A DNA stretch of 23,877 nucleotides from a virus, in IMG/VR virus record IMGVR_UViG_3300032118_000059, positions 1-23,877 of that record. One strand, given 5' to 3'. Below the pieces are notes generated by a model. It saw only the letters and a list, made by a program, of their open reading frames with translations, made no database searches and was not told where the DNA came from. Position numbers and translations under genes: made by a program. Below, one piece after another: positions 1 to 6,572 of the stretch. Position 1 is the first letter of the stretch; each line of letters starts with the position of its first letter.

Positions 1-1
1 C

Positions 2-22
2 ATCGTCAAGTACGGCGCCTAG
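2..22 (+). CDS. 3' end of an upstream gene (partial)
   Basis: The first bases read ATC GTC AAG TAC GGC GCC and then TAG in one frame, ending in I-V-K-Y-G-A. The codons have the G/C third positions typical of this genome. All neighbours run in the same direction, so this is probably the tail of a gene lying outside the window. Nothing can be said about its function. Confidence 0.35.
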   Translation: MVKYGA

Positions 23-64
23 ACCCCGGAGGCCGCGCGGCACGAGGCCGAGGAGGTGTCGCGC

Positions 65-766
65 ATGGTCAAGACGACCTTCATGGACTGGAAGGTCGGG
101 CGCAACATCGTCCGCATCCTACCGCCCCCGGCCGGGCGCAACAGCCCGTTCGTGTTCCTGGCGACCCACTACATCGACGCGCCGGGCGCCGAGAAGAAGG
201 TCGTCTTCAACTGCCCCCGCCTGATGGCGAAGAAGCCCTGCGTGGCCTGCGCGGTCGCGGAGCGCCTGCGGTCCGGGGGCAACTACGCCGACGCGAAGGC
301 GGCCGAGAACTTCGAGCCGGGCTTCGCCGTCATCACCGCCCTCGTCGACCGCGCTCGGCCGGAGCTGGGGCCGATGCTCGCGCGCTTCTCGAAGAAGCAG
401 CACGAGAAGCTGCGCTTCCTGCGCGAGGACCCGGAGGCGGGCGTCGACTACACCGACCCCATCGACGGTCACGACATCGTGGTCACGCGCACGGGCACCG
501 GGAAGAAGGACACGCGCTACGAGGTGGCCGTCTCCCGCAAGTCGACCCCGCTCGGCGACATGGGCTGGCTCGACATGCGGCCCAGCCTCGGGCGCACGGT
601 CTACGTGCCGACGCCGGAGGAGATCCGCGAGATGCTCGAGTCCGGCAACTTGGGCGACGTGGTGCGCACGGTCTCCGGCAAGGGGGCCCCTTCCGCGGGG
701 GAGGGTCGCCGGCTCAAGGCGGTTGACGCGCCGGTCATCGACCCGGACGACGACATTGCTTGGTAG
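65..766 (+). CDS. gp32-like phage single-stranded DNA-binding protein
   Basis: This 233-aa protein probably coats single-stranded DNA during phage replication and recombination. Its N-terminal part (W-x-x-G-x-N-x-x-R-I-L-P-P, residues 9-21) followed by a His/Cys metal site (H35, C50, C59, C62) matches the order and approximate spacing of the zinc site known in T4 gp32 (H-C-C-C). The middle would form the OB-type core. The protein ends in an acidic tip, DPDDDIAW, which resembles the protein-docking tail of bacterial SSB. I chose ATG 65 because AGGAGG (51-56) lies 8 nt upstream. A GTG at 56 overlaps that site. The stop is followed at once by the ribosome site of recA, so the two genes form a pair. 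T4 gp32 is about 300 aa, so this version is short. The SSB call is firm from motifs. The role of the tail is inferred. Confidence 0.82.
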   Translation: MVKTTFMDWKVGRNIVRILPPPAGRNSPFVFLATHYIDAPGAEKKVVFNCPRLMAKKPCVACAVAERLRSGGNYADAKAAENFEPGFAVITALVDRARPELGPMLARFSKKQHEKLRFLREDPEAGVDYTDPIDGHDIVVTRTGTGKKDTRYEVAVSRKSTPLGDMGWLDMRPSLGRTVYVPTPEEIREMLESGNLGDVVRTVSGKGAPSAGEGRRLKAVDAPVIDPDDDIAW

Positions 767-775
767 GGGGTCATC

Positions 776-1831
776 ATGGCGGACAAGGGGATCAAGGAGC
801 GGGCGCGGCGCCTCGCCCAGGCGGTCGCGACCATCGAGAAGCAGTTCGGCAAGGGGGCGATCATGAACCTCGGGGAGGTCGGGGCGAGCGAGGTCGGGGT
901 CATCTCCACGGGCTCGCTCGGCCTCGACCTGGCGCTGGGGATCGGGGGCTGGCCGCGGGGGCGCATCATCGAACTCTATGGACCTGAATCCGTGGGAAAG
1001 TCGACCCTGATGCTGCACGCCGTCGCCGAGGCCCAGCGGGCCGGCGGGGCGGCGGCGTTCGTCGACGCGGAGCACGCGCTCGACGTGGGCTACGCGCAGG
1101 CCCTCGGGGTCGACCTGGAGCGGGTGCTCGTGTCGCAGCCCGACTGCGGGGAGCAGGCGCTCGAGATCGCGAACACCCTGGTGCAGACCGCGGCGGTCGA
1201 CCTGATCTGCGTCGACTCCGTGGCCGCTCTGGTGCCGCGGGCCGAGCTGGAGGGGGACATGGGGGACGCGCACATGGGCCTCCAGGCGCGGCTGATGAGC
1301 CAGGCGATGCGCAAGCTGTGCGCGGTCACGGCCCGGAACGACGTGGCGATCATGTTCTCCAACCAGCTCCGGCAGAAGATCGGCGTCATGTGGGGATCTC
1401 CCGAGACGACCCCCGGGGGGCAGGCGCTCAAGTTCTACGCCAGCGTGCGCGTGGACCTGCGCCGCGTCGCGAGCATCAAGCACGGGGACGAGCAGGTCGG
1501 GGTCAAGACCCGCGCGAAGGTCGTCAAGAACAAGTGCTCCCCGCCGTTCCGGCAGGCGGAGTTCGACATCATGTACGGGCGCGGGATCCACGCGGCGGCC
1601 GAGCTGCTCGACCTGGGGACCGACCTGGGTGTGGTGGAGAAGGCGGGCGCCTGGCTCTCGTACCAAGGCGCGAAGGTCGGCAACGGGCGCGACGCCGCCG
1701 CGGAGCGCCTGGGAGCGGACCCGAAGCTGATGGGCGCGCTGCGCGAGGACGTGCGGGGCGCGGTGCTGGCGCGGCGGCGGGCGGTGGCGACGGTGAGCCC
1801 GGAGGAGGGGGGGACCGATGCGGCGGCTTGA
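776..1831 (+). CDS. recA: RecA recombinase
   Basis: This is an ATP-dependent strand-exchange protein of 351 aa, the length of a bacterial RecA (E. coli, 353 aa). Walker A is GPESVGKST (residues 69-77), where bacteria usually have GPESSGKTT. Walker B is [10 protein letters not shown] (143-152). The L2 DNA-binding loop around 194-220 keeps the [16 protein letters not shown] and GG-x-ALKF blocks, and the VVKNK segment (249-253) is also present. It is much closer to bacterial RecA than to phage UvsX. That suggests capture from a bacterium, and the window could alternatively be a prophage. A GGGGG Shine-Dalgarno overlapping the stop of the SSB gene sets ATG 776. The C-terminal tail is only weakly acidic, so self-inhibition by the tail may be weaker than in E. 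coli. Products of neighbouring genes (SSB, SbcD) act in the same process. Confidence 0.96.
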   Translation: MADKGIKERARRLAQAVATIEKQFGKGAIMNLGEVGASEVGVISTGSLGLDLALGIGGWPRGRIIELYGPESVGKSTLMLHAVAEAQRAGGAAAFVDAEHALDVGYAQALGVDLERVLVSQPDCGEQALEIANTLVQTAAVDLICVDSVAALVPRAELEGDMGDAHMGLQARLMSQAMRKLCAVTARNDVAIMFSNQLRQKIGVMWGSPETTPGGQALKFYASVRVDLRRVASIKHGDEQVGVKTRAKVVKNKCSPPFRQAEFDIMYGRGIHAAAELLDLGTDLGVVEKAGAWLSYQGAKVGNGRDAAAERLGADPKLMGALREDVRGAVLARRRAVATVSPEEGGTDAAA

Positions 1832-1946
1832 GTTCTACGTCAGGAAGCACGGCCCGGTGGTCGGGCCGGCGCTCTACCGCGCGCTCCAGCGGGAGGCCGC
1901 GCATGCGCGCTGGAAGGCCCACTACCGCGGGCGGGTGCGGTCGTGA
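1818..1946 (+). CDS. Small basic protein, unknown function (42 aa)
   Basis: A 42-aa ORF ([12 protein letters not shown]...) starts 14 nt inside the end of recA and stops in a GTGA overlap with the next gene. A long purine-rich ribosome site (GGAGGAGGGGGG, 1801-1812) sits 5 nt before its ATG. The product is basic and aromatic (many R, plus H, Y and W) and has no motif that I recognise. The strong ribosome site and the double coupling argue that it is translated. It may serve mainly to couple recA translation to the methyltransferase gene. Confidence 0.6.
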   Translation: MRRLEFYVRKHGPVVGPALYRALQREAAHARWKAHYRGRVRS

Positions 1947-2581
1947 GGAGGGAGCTGGACTACTACCCGACCCCCGCTTGGATGGTCCGGCGGCTGCTGG
2001 GGGGGATCTGCCTGATGAGCAATTCGTGGGTGGAGCCGGCGGCTGGCGAGGGCCACCTGATCCGCGCGGTCAACCAGGTCCGGCCAGGCGTGACCTGGGT
2101 GGCCATCGAGGCGCGGGCGGAGTGCCGCGACGCCCTGGTCGAGGCCGTCGGCGACCCGGCCCGGGTCCTCTGCCCGGCCCGCGTGCCCGTGGTCGACTTT
2201 CCGGGCCGGCACGGGGTCTGCATCACCAACCCCCCCTTCGGGCAGGCGTTGGAGTTCGTCCGCTGGGGGATGGAGCACGCCGAGACGACCTGCTTGCTGA
2301 TGCGGCTCGGCATGCTGGCGAGCGAGGAGCGGGCCGAGTTCATGCGGACCCACGCCCCCGACGTGCTGGTGCTGCCGAACCGGGCGAGCTTCACCGGGGA
2401 CGGGCAGACCGACGTGCACGACCTGGCGTGGTTCGTGTTCGACGGTCAGGAGGTGCCGCGCCACCAGGGGCGGATCTCGGTGCTCCCCACCACGTCGGCG
2501 GGGGAGCGGCAGGCCGACGAGCTGGAGCTGGGGCGGTGGGCGGGGAAGCAGATGCGGCTTGGCCTGGAGGTGAAGGCGTGA
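1943..2581 (+). CDS. DNA adenine-type (N6) methyltransferase
   Basis: A 212-aa Rossmann-fold methyltransferase. The SAM-binding motif appears as EPAAGEGHL (residues 31-39) and the catalytic motif IV as NPPF (96-99), the pattern of amino-methyltransferases acting on adenine (N6) or sometimes cytosine (N4). The N-terminus has the Y-Y-P-T-P block typical of phage Dam-like enzymes. There is no obvious separate target-recognition domain, so the enzyme is compact. The GTG start overlaps the previous stop (GTGA), and the stop overlaps the next start in the same way. A likely role is to protect phage DNA from host restriction. The target sequence cannot be read from the protein. Lack of a partner endonuclease nearby makes it an orphan. 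Confidence 0.8.
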   Translation: MRRELDYYPTPAWMVRRLLGGICLMSNSWVEPAAGEGHLIRAVNQVRPGVTWVAIEARAECRDALVEAVGDPARVLCPARVPVVDFPGRHGVCITNPPFGQALEFVRWGMEHAETTCLLMRLGMLASEERAEFMRTHAPDVLVLPNRASFTGDGQTDVHDLAWFVFDGQEVPRHQGRISVLPTTSAGERQADELELGRWAGKQMRLGLEVKA

Positions 2582-3714
2582 CGCGGCTCTGCTTCGTGGC
2601 CGACGCGCATCTCGCCAACTTCTCCCAGCACGGGGGCCCGCTGGAGGCGGGCATCAACGCCCGCTGCCGGCTGGCGCTGGACGTGCTCGGGCGTGCGACG
2701 GCCTTCGCCAAGAAGGAGGCGTGCGACGCCCTGGTGGTCTGCGGGGACTTGTTCGACTCGCACCGGCCCGAGCCGCCGATCATCGCGGCGGCGCAGCGGG
2801 CGCTCGCCAACCTGCCGACGGTGCTCATCCTGGGGAACCACGAGATGCATTCGGCGGCCCCGGGGGACAACGCGCTCGCCCCGATGGCGCCGGTGGCCGA
2901 GGTCGTCGAGGAGCCGCGCGTGGTGCAGATTGGGGGTGTGGAGCTGCTCTGCGTCCCGTTCGGGCTCGCGGACGCGGCGCGGGAGGTTCCGGCCCTGGTC
3001 AGGAAGCACTTCAAGCGGTGCCGGGGAAAGGGGCCGGCACGCCTGCTGGCGATGCACTACGGGCTGTCTGACGCGAACTCCCCGCCGTGGCTCCTCGGGC
3101 CGGGTGAGCAGGTCCCGGCGGCGGACCTGCTGGCGGCGATGGGGGAGCGGGGGATCGACTGGGGCTTCGCCGGGCACTGGCACCGGACGGAGACTTACTC
3201 TCAGCGAATCCTCGACCACGGGCCGGCTGTGGTCCAGCTCGGGGCGCTCGTCCCGCGCGGCTGGCAGGACGAGGGGACCGAGTATGGGCGCGCAGCCATC
3301 TGGGCCGACGGGGACACGTTCCTGCACCGGACCGTCTGGTTCGGGGGGCCGCGGTTCCTGCTGGCGCGTTCGCAGGAAGAGGCGGACGCGAAGGTGGCGG
3401 CGGCGCTCGCTCACGAGGGGGGCCGGGCGTACCTGCGCTGGGTGGTCGCGGGGGCAGAGGAGGTGGTCGAGGCCCAGGCCGCGGGGGAGCGGGCGATGGC
3501 GGGGGACCCGCACCTGCTGGCGGTCGAGGTCGAGCGGGAGCGGGCGGACGCGGCCGTTGCGGCCCGGGCCGCCGCCGGCGCGGCCCGGGGGGCCGGGAAC
3601 CTGGACGAGGCCCTCGCCGGGTTCGTCGGGGCGATGGAGCTGGAGGAGGGGGTCGACCGGGCGGCGGTGCTGCGCCGCTGCCGGGCCTACCTGGGCGCGG
3701 GGGGCGGCCGGTGA
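2578..3714 (+). CDS. sbcD: SbcD/Mre11-like DNA repair exonuclease subunit (T4 gp47-type)
   Basis: A 378-aa calcineurin-like metallophosphoesterase. All metal-binding motifs can be read: D9-x-H11 (DAH), GDLFD (56-60), GNHE (86-89), H160 and GHWH (199-202). Together they hold two Mn ions for 3'-5' exonuclease and hairpin-opening endonuclease activity. The C-terminal third is a helical Ala/Glu/Arg-rich region, probably the contact to the SbcC coiled coil. GGAGGT lies 6 nt before the GTG start, which overlaps the previous stop. The sbcC gene at 9069 encodes the partner ATPase. Splitting the pair by about 5.4 kb is unusual, since they are normally adjacent. The likely role is processing ends and branched intermediates for RecA-dependent replication. 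Confidence 0.9.
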   Translation: MTRLCFVADAHLANFSQHGGPLEAGINARCRLALDVLGRATAFAKKEACDALVVCGDLFDSHRPEPPIIAAAQRALANLPTVLILGNHEMHSAAPGDNALAPMAPVAEVVEEPRVVQIGGVELLCVPFGLADAAREVPALVRKHFKRCRGKGPARLLAMHYGLSDANSPPWLLGPGEQVPAADLLAAMGERGIDWGFAGHWHRTETYSQRILDHGPAVVQLGALVPRGWQDEGTEYGRAAIWADGDTFLHRTVWFGGPRFLLARSQEEADAKVAAALAHEGGRAYLRWVVAGAEEVVEAQAAGERAMAGDPHLLAVEVERERADAAVAARAAAGAARGAGNLDEALAGFVGAMELEEGVDRAAVLRRCRAYLGAGGGR

Positions 3715-3785
3715 GGTGGCGCGGCATGGCGAAGGATGAACTCAAGAATAGTCACAAGTTTGGGATGAGCGAGCGGAGGTCCACC

Positions 3786-4106
3786 ATGGTGACGAAGGGG
3801 CAGCTCGAGTTCGCGTCGTTGAACGTGCCCCCGCACGCGCGGGGGAGCGGGACGTCCCGGGCGGCGGCGCTCATGGTGGCGCCACACGCGGCGACGATGC
3901 GGGATCGGGTCTACGCGCTGATCTCCGCGCGGGGCCGGTACGGGGCGACGACCGACGAGGTCGAGGAGGCGTTGGACATGAAGCACCAGACGGCGAGCGC
4001 GCGGGTCTGCGAGCTGGCCCGCACCACGCCGCCGCGGATCAGGAAGAACGGGGAGCGGCTCACGCGCAGCGGCGCCCGCGCCGTGGTGTGGGTCGCGAAC
4101 GTGTGA
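3786..4106 (+). CDS. Phage winged-helix (HTH) DNA-binding protein
   Basis: A 106-aa protein whose C-terminal half (about residues 38-100: RDRVYALI ... GATTDEVEEALDMKHQTASARVCEL ... GERLTRSGARAVVWV) reads as a small winged helix. The pattern is 'T-x-D-E-V-E-x-A-L-x-x-K-H-Q-T-A-S-A-R-x-x-E-L', followed by a wing with S-G-R/A-x-A-V-V-W. It is common among phage transcription or replication accessory proteins. I prefer ATG 3786 because GGAGG (3775-3779) is 6 nt upstream. The frame is open back to a GTG at 3711 that overlaps the sbcD stop, giving 131 aa, so the longer form is possible. It is likely a regulator or DNA-bound accessory factor of the replication module. The target is unknown. Confidence 0.72.
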   Translation: MVTKGQLEFASLNVPPHARGSGTSRAAALMVAPHAATMRDRVYALISARGRYGATTDEVEEALDMKHQTASARVCELARTTPPRIRKNGERLTRSGARAVVWVANV

Positions 4107-4141
4107 CGGCAGAACGGGCCGCGGTGGCCCACTACCAGGCA

Positions 4142-4156
4142 GCCCGCCTAGCGGGC
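4142..4156 (+). promoter_or_regulatory. Small hairpin just upstream of the 4170 ribosome site
   Basis: GCCCGC (4142-4147), CTA loop, GCGGGC (4151-4156): a perfect 6-bp GC stem followed immediately by AAGGAGGAG and the ATG at 4170. There is no T-run, so a classical terminator is unlikely. It could set the spacing or stability of the mRNA before the next gene, or act as a weak attenuator. Confidence 0.4.
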
Positions 4157-4169
4157 AAGGAGGAGACCG

Positions 4170-4871
4170 ATGACCAAGGAAGCAGTCAAGCCGGTGGAGC
4201 AGGAAGCGAAGAAGACGGAGCTGATCCAGATCAGGTCGCCGAACTACAAGGTGGTGCAGTTCACCCTCGTGGGGACGGTTCCCTACGTCCAGCACCGCTT
4301 CGGGTCGCGACCTCAGGAGCAGATGAAGGCCACGCAGGAAGCGGGGTCCCAGCAGAAGGGTAAGTCCCGCAGCAAGCCCCCCAAGGACTTCGCCGCGCTG
4401 TACGAGGACGCGAAGCACGTCTCGACCGAAGGGTGGTGCGGTATCCCGTGCGCGGCTCTCCGCGACGCCTGCATCTCGGCGTGCCGCACGGTGGGCTACA
4501 AGATGACGCACGCGAAGCTGGCCCTGTGGGCGGAGGCCGACGGGTTCGACCGGGCGGACGGCTCCCCCCTCTTCAAGATCACCAAGGGGGAGCCGGAGAT
4601 GTTCATCGTCCCGGCGCGCAACTCCGACGGGAGCATGGATCTGCGCGCGCGGCCGAAGTGGGCGCCGGGGTGGGAGGCGGTCGTGCGGATCAAGTTCGAC
4701 GCCGACATGCTCACCTCCACCGACGTCGCCAACCTGCTGATGAGGGCGGGGCAGCAGGTCGGGATCGGGGAAGGCCGGAACGACTCCAGGGAGTCGGCGG
4801 GGCTTGGCTGGGGGTCGTTCGAGATCAAGAGCGGGATGGTCGCGGCGCTCGCGCGTGGGGCGCGGGCGTAG
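4170..4871 (+). CDS. Conserved phage protein, unknown function
   Basis: A 233-aa protein starting after a strong AAGGAGGAG site. It begins with a charged linker and a Lys/Gln-rich stretch (about residues 45-75), then a mixed alpha/beta body with several conserved-looking blocks: H-x-S-T-E-G-W-C-G-I-P (83-93), ADGFDRADGS, D-L-R-A-R-P-x-W, and a glycine-rich end Q-V-G-I-G-E-G-R followed by G-L-G-W-G-S-F. I recognise the overall pattern from replication or recombination regions of other tailed phages, but no function is established to my knowledge. The glycine-rich C-terminal loop recalls RAMP/Cas7-type RNA-binding folds; that is only a resemblance. Its position at the end of the recombination module suggests a nucleic-acid role. 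The next 340 nt contain no gene. Confidence 0.82.
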   Translation: MTKEAVKPVEQEAKKTELIQIRSPNYKVVQFTLVGTVPYVQHRFGSRPQEQMKATQEAGSQQKGKSRSKPPKDFAALYEDAKHVSTEGWCGIPCAALRDACISACRTVGYKMTHAKLALWAEADGFDRADGSPLFKITKGEPEMFIVPARNSDGSMDLRARPKWAPGWEAVVRIKFDADMLTSTDVANLLMRAGQQVGIGEGRNDSRESAGLGWGSFEIKSGMVAALARGARA

Positions 4872-4883
4872 CGCAGCTCGACT

Positions 4884-5067
4884 AGGTCAGGCGTGGCGTG
4901 GAGCGTTCCGACCGCGCAGGACGAGACGAGGCGGGCCGGGCATGGAAGGGCATGGCGCGGCAGGGCATGGTCTGGTCGGGTGAGGCGGGGTCTGGCGCGG
5001 AGAGGCAGGCGAGGCGGGGCTGGGAGAGGCGAGGAGAGGCGAGGAGAGGCGAGGCAGGCGCGGATGG
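4884..5067 (+). repeat. Degenerate G-rich GGC-repeat island 1
   Basis: Non-coding low-complexity DNA built from pentamer-like words such as AGGCG, TGGCG, GGGCA and AGGCA, with GG every 3-5 nt on the + strand. A local tandem of GAGGCGAGGA lies around 5026-5055. The same vocabulary returns in the islands at 6385 and 7275, and a 27-bp stretch (4994-5020) is identical to 7679-7705. The strand bias (G on +, C on -) suits two-tetrad G-quadruplexes or R-loops. ORFs called here in either direction consist of repeated Arg/Gly or Pro/Ser/Arg and are not believable. The rest of the gap up to 5213 is AT-richer leader DNA with short inverted repeats. Confidence 0.75.
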
Positions 5068-5154
5068 GCAAGCCCCCTTGAGCTGGGTGAAAGGATCCTG
5101 TAGACCATTAGAGGATGGGGAGATAAGGGTTATGGCTATCTTCCCTAGTATGCA

Positions 5155-5210
5155 CCCCTATCTTCTAGGGTAGGGGATGTAACGCGGATCTGTTTCTACC
5201 TTGAGGTAGA
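5155..5210 (+). promoter_or_regulatory. Two inverted repeats in the leader of the 5214 gene
   Basis: CCCCTA (5155-5160) pairs with TAGGGG (5171-5176), with an alternative pairing CCCTA/TAGGG inside it. TCTACC (5195-5200) pairs with GGTAGA (5205-5210) across a TTGA loop. The second stem contains the GAGGT that should serve as Shine-Dalgarno for ATG 5214, so translation may be held back by the hairpin. This leader is much more AT-rich than the surrounding DNA. No clear -35/-10 pair was found. Confidence 0.45.
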
Positions 5211-5213
5211 CTG

Positions 5214-5573
5214 ATGAAAGTCAAACGTACAGAACGAGGCTGGCCTGGTCATTTTATCTGTGCTTCCAGTTGCATCTTCCGTCGTAATACCCTGCTGGAA
5301 TGTGGGAAGACTCGTATTGTTATCTCTACCGTGGGTCAATGCCATATCCGCACCATGGCTTTCCACGCAATCAAGGAAGGTTCTTATTGGGAAGCCGATG
5401 TAGCGAGACAGGTCGATTTCAACTCTCCTTGGTTAATCTCTACCTGCACTCCTGATGATGACGGGAAAGCTAATGACATGCATGAGGCTGTGGTCGCGGA
5501 GATAACTAAGCGTCTGCACCTCGCCAGGATAAAGATCAAATCCGAGAGAGTCGTGCACAAATGTATTAGATAA
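5214..5573 (+). CDS. Conserved phage protein of unknown function on an AT-rich patch
   Basis: A 119-aa protein. The N-terminus (M-K-V-K-R-T-E-R-G-W-P-G-H-F-I-C-A, then F-R-R-N-T-L-L-E, then R-I-V-I-S-T-V-G) and the D-M-H-E-A-V-V-A-E-I end follow a pattern I know from uncharacterised proteins widespread in tailed phages. C16, C20, C30 and C43 with nearby His could bind metal. Base composition is close to 48% GC, with A/T-ending codons (AAA, GTA, TTT, TCT), whereas neighbours are about 70% GC with almost only G/C third positions. That points to recent transfer from a lower-GC phage. It lies just after repeat island 1 and its ribosome site sits inside a small hairpin. Function unknown. Confidence 0.8.
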   Translation: MKVKRTERGWPGHFICASSCIFRRNTLLECGKTRIVISTVGQCHIRTMAFHAIKEGSYWEADVARQVDFNSPWLISTCTPDDDGKANDMHEAVVAEITKRLHLARIKIKSERVVHKCIR

Positions 5574-5575
5574 GG

Positions 5576-5674
5576 ATTACCGAGGCCCTTGATTGTGTAG
5601 AGGGTTGGCTGCAGCCAGAGATCTATGAGCTAGCACGCAGAAATGGAATGCCTGCTAGTGGGAGACACGGATGA
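5576..5674 (+). CDS. Possible 32-aa ORF with ATT start
   Basis: The frame from 5570 is open and reads ..TEALDCVEGWLQPEIYELARRNG.. before a TGA at 5672-5674 that overlaps ATG 5671 of the next gene (ATGA), the junction style used throughout this window. The composition looks protein-like (balanced, amphipathic helix). There is no ATG, GTG or TTG near the 5' end. The best candidate start is ATT 5576 with only a weak AGG upstream. It may be a real rare-start gene, the remnant of a longer gene, or chance. Confidence 0.3.
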   Translation: MTEALDCVEGWLQPEIYELARRNGMPASGRHG

Positions 5675-5853
5675 GTATAGAAAAGGAGGGCGTCATCACC
5701 AGCACCGTGCGCGCCTTTGGCCTTGCCGACATCTTGCGCGAGGGGGGTGCGCTGGCCTTCGTCGACCCAGCCGACCCCTGCACCGTGCGCCTGGCGTTAC
5801 CGCGGTGGCTGCTGGACCTGATCGCGGAGTCGGTGGGGGAGGGAGAGTCGTGA
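5671..5853 (+). CDS. Small protein, unknown function (60 aa)
   Basis: A 60-aa ORF with GGGAG about 5-6 nt before its ATG. The sequence (STVRAFGLADILREGGALAFVDPADPCTVRLALPRWLLDLIAESV) alternates helix and strand and ends in an amphipathic helix. No family was recognised. The first few codons are AT-rich and the rest returns to high GC, so the boundary of the AT-rich patch falls at this start. The stop overlaps the GTG of the next gene (GTGA). Confidence 0.62.
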   Translation: MSIEKEGVITSTVRAFGLADILREGGALAFVDPADPCTVRLALPRWLLDLIAESVGEGES

Positions 5854-6215
5854 GCCCGCGCGATCCACCGGAGTGCATTCACGACGGGGCGCGCGACTTC
5901 ACCCGGAGGCCCGCTGGCCTGCTGGAGTCGCGGTACGTTCATCACCCCGCCGTGGCCGCGCAGCAGATGGTCGCGCTGATGGACCACTACGCGAACCCCA
6001 GGTGGGAGACCACGGTTCGCTGCGCGGAGTGCGGTGCCCTGCTGGAGGAGGTCCACGAGGAGGGGCACCCGCCCGACCGGAAGGTGCGGCGGGTGTGCCA
6101 CGACGAGGTCTACGAGCTGCTCTACACCCGCGCGGGCCGGCGCCGGCTGCTGCGCGAGGTCCTGGGGGAGTGGGGCTGGCCGATCCCGCGGGCCTGGAAG
6201 GAGGGGGAGCCGTGA
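5850..6215 (+). CDS. Putative zinc-binding small protein, unknown function
   Basis: A 121-aa protein from GTG 5850, coupled to the preceding stop. An N-terminal C-I-H and a central V-R-C-A-E-C-G-A-L (CxxC), followed by H-E-E-G-H and V-C-H-D, could form a zinc ribbon. The C-terminal part (YELLYTRAGRRRLLREVLGEWGWPIPRAW) is a basic amphipathic helix. An upstream in-frame start at 5643 would give 190 aa, but the extra residues are an Arg/His-rich shadow of the 60-aa gene, so GTG 5850 is preferred. No family was recognised. Confidence 0.62.
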   Translation: MSPRDPPECIHDGARDFTRRPAGLLESRYVHHPAVAAQQMVALMDHYANPRWETTVRCAECGALLEEVHEEGHPPDRKVRRVCHDEVYELLYTRAGRRRLLREVLGEWGWPIPRAWKEGEP

Positions 6216-6349
6216 GCACCACCCCCGACTACTGGCCGATGTTCCCCCCTCCCCCCATGGGTCTGTATTTGGAACGGATGCGGTCTGTATGGGGTCTGTA
6301 TGGGGTCTGTATGGAGGCTGTATCCGATGAATCCAGAGATCACGAATGA
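6212..6349 (+). CDS. Possible 45-aa ORF ending in repeated DNA
   Basis: The ORF starts at a GTGA overlap with the preceding gene (GTG 6212) and reads MSTTPDYWPMFPPPPMGLYL before running into the 11-bp direct repeats at 6260-6325, which give a repetitive S-V-W-G-L-Y-G-V-C tail. The stop (6347-6349) is followed directly by a hairpin. The coupling favours translation, but the repeat-derived half is unlikely to be a conserved protein. It may be a gene truncated by repeat expansion. Confidence 0.42.
   Translation: MSTTPDYWPMFPPPPMGLYLERMRSVWGLYGVCMEAVSDESRDHE
6260..6325 (+). repeat. 11-bp direct repeats (iteron-like)
   Basis: GGTCTGTATGG occurs three times head to tail (6282-6292, 6293-6303, 6304-6314). 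A degenerate fourth copy follows (AGGCTGTATCC, 6315-6325) and a detached copy precedes (GGTCTGTATTT, 6260-6270). The 11-bp period is one helical turn, so a protein could bind every copy on the same face of the DNA, as at iterons or operator arrays. Confidence 0.8.
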
Positions 6350-6370
6350 GCCCTGTCCGTGTGACGGGGC
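6350..6370 (+). terminator. Terminator-like hairpin after the 6349 stop
   Basis: GCCCTGTC (6350-6357) pairs with GACGGGGC (6363-6370) with one G-T pair and a CGTGT loop, starting on the base after a TGA stop. No T-run follows, so it would be a stem-only terminator or an mRNA 3'-end stabiliser. Its position between a gene end and repeat island 2 supports a transcript-end role. Confidence 0.45.
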
Positions 6371-6384
6371 AGTTGCGAAGGGCT

Positions 6385-6545
6385 GGAGAGGCCAGGCCTG
6401 GATTGTCCGGGCGGGCGAGGCGAGGCGTGGGGCGGCGCGGAAAGGCAAGGCGAGGCGAGGCACGGCGGCGCGCGGTGTGACGGGGCAGGCAAGGGGAGGA
6501 TAGGCTGGGACCGGAGAGGCTCGTCCGCGCGTGGAGGGGCACGGC
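6385..6545 (+). repeat. Degenerate G-rich GGC-repeat island 2
   Basis: The same word style as islands 1 and 3: AGGCGAGGCG, AGGCAAGGCG, GGGCGGCGCGG and AGGCACGGC, denser at 6410-6500 and fading before the ribosome site of the 6573 gene. It also holds the palindrome CCAGGCCTGG (6392-6401). Reading frames through it give only Arg/Gly/Ala-rich chains, so I treat it as non-coding. It separates the small-gene cassette at 5214-6349 from the 6573 gene. Confidence 0.68.
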
Positions 6546-6572
6546 AGGCATCTTGATCTTGAGGAGGACGAA

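Noticed and set aside
119-1666. Long minus-strand ORF opposite the SSB and recA genes
   Set aside because: Antisense shadow of two well-recognised genes; no family motifs.
6300-6503. Plus-strand ORF with an N-P-E-I-T-N-E-P-C-P-C-D-G start running into repeat island 2
   Set aside because: Its 5' part lies in the 11-bp repeats and hairpin, and its 3' half is repeat-derived Arg/Gly. No ribosome site was found.
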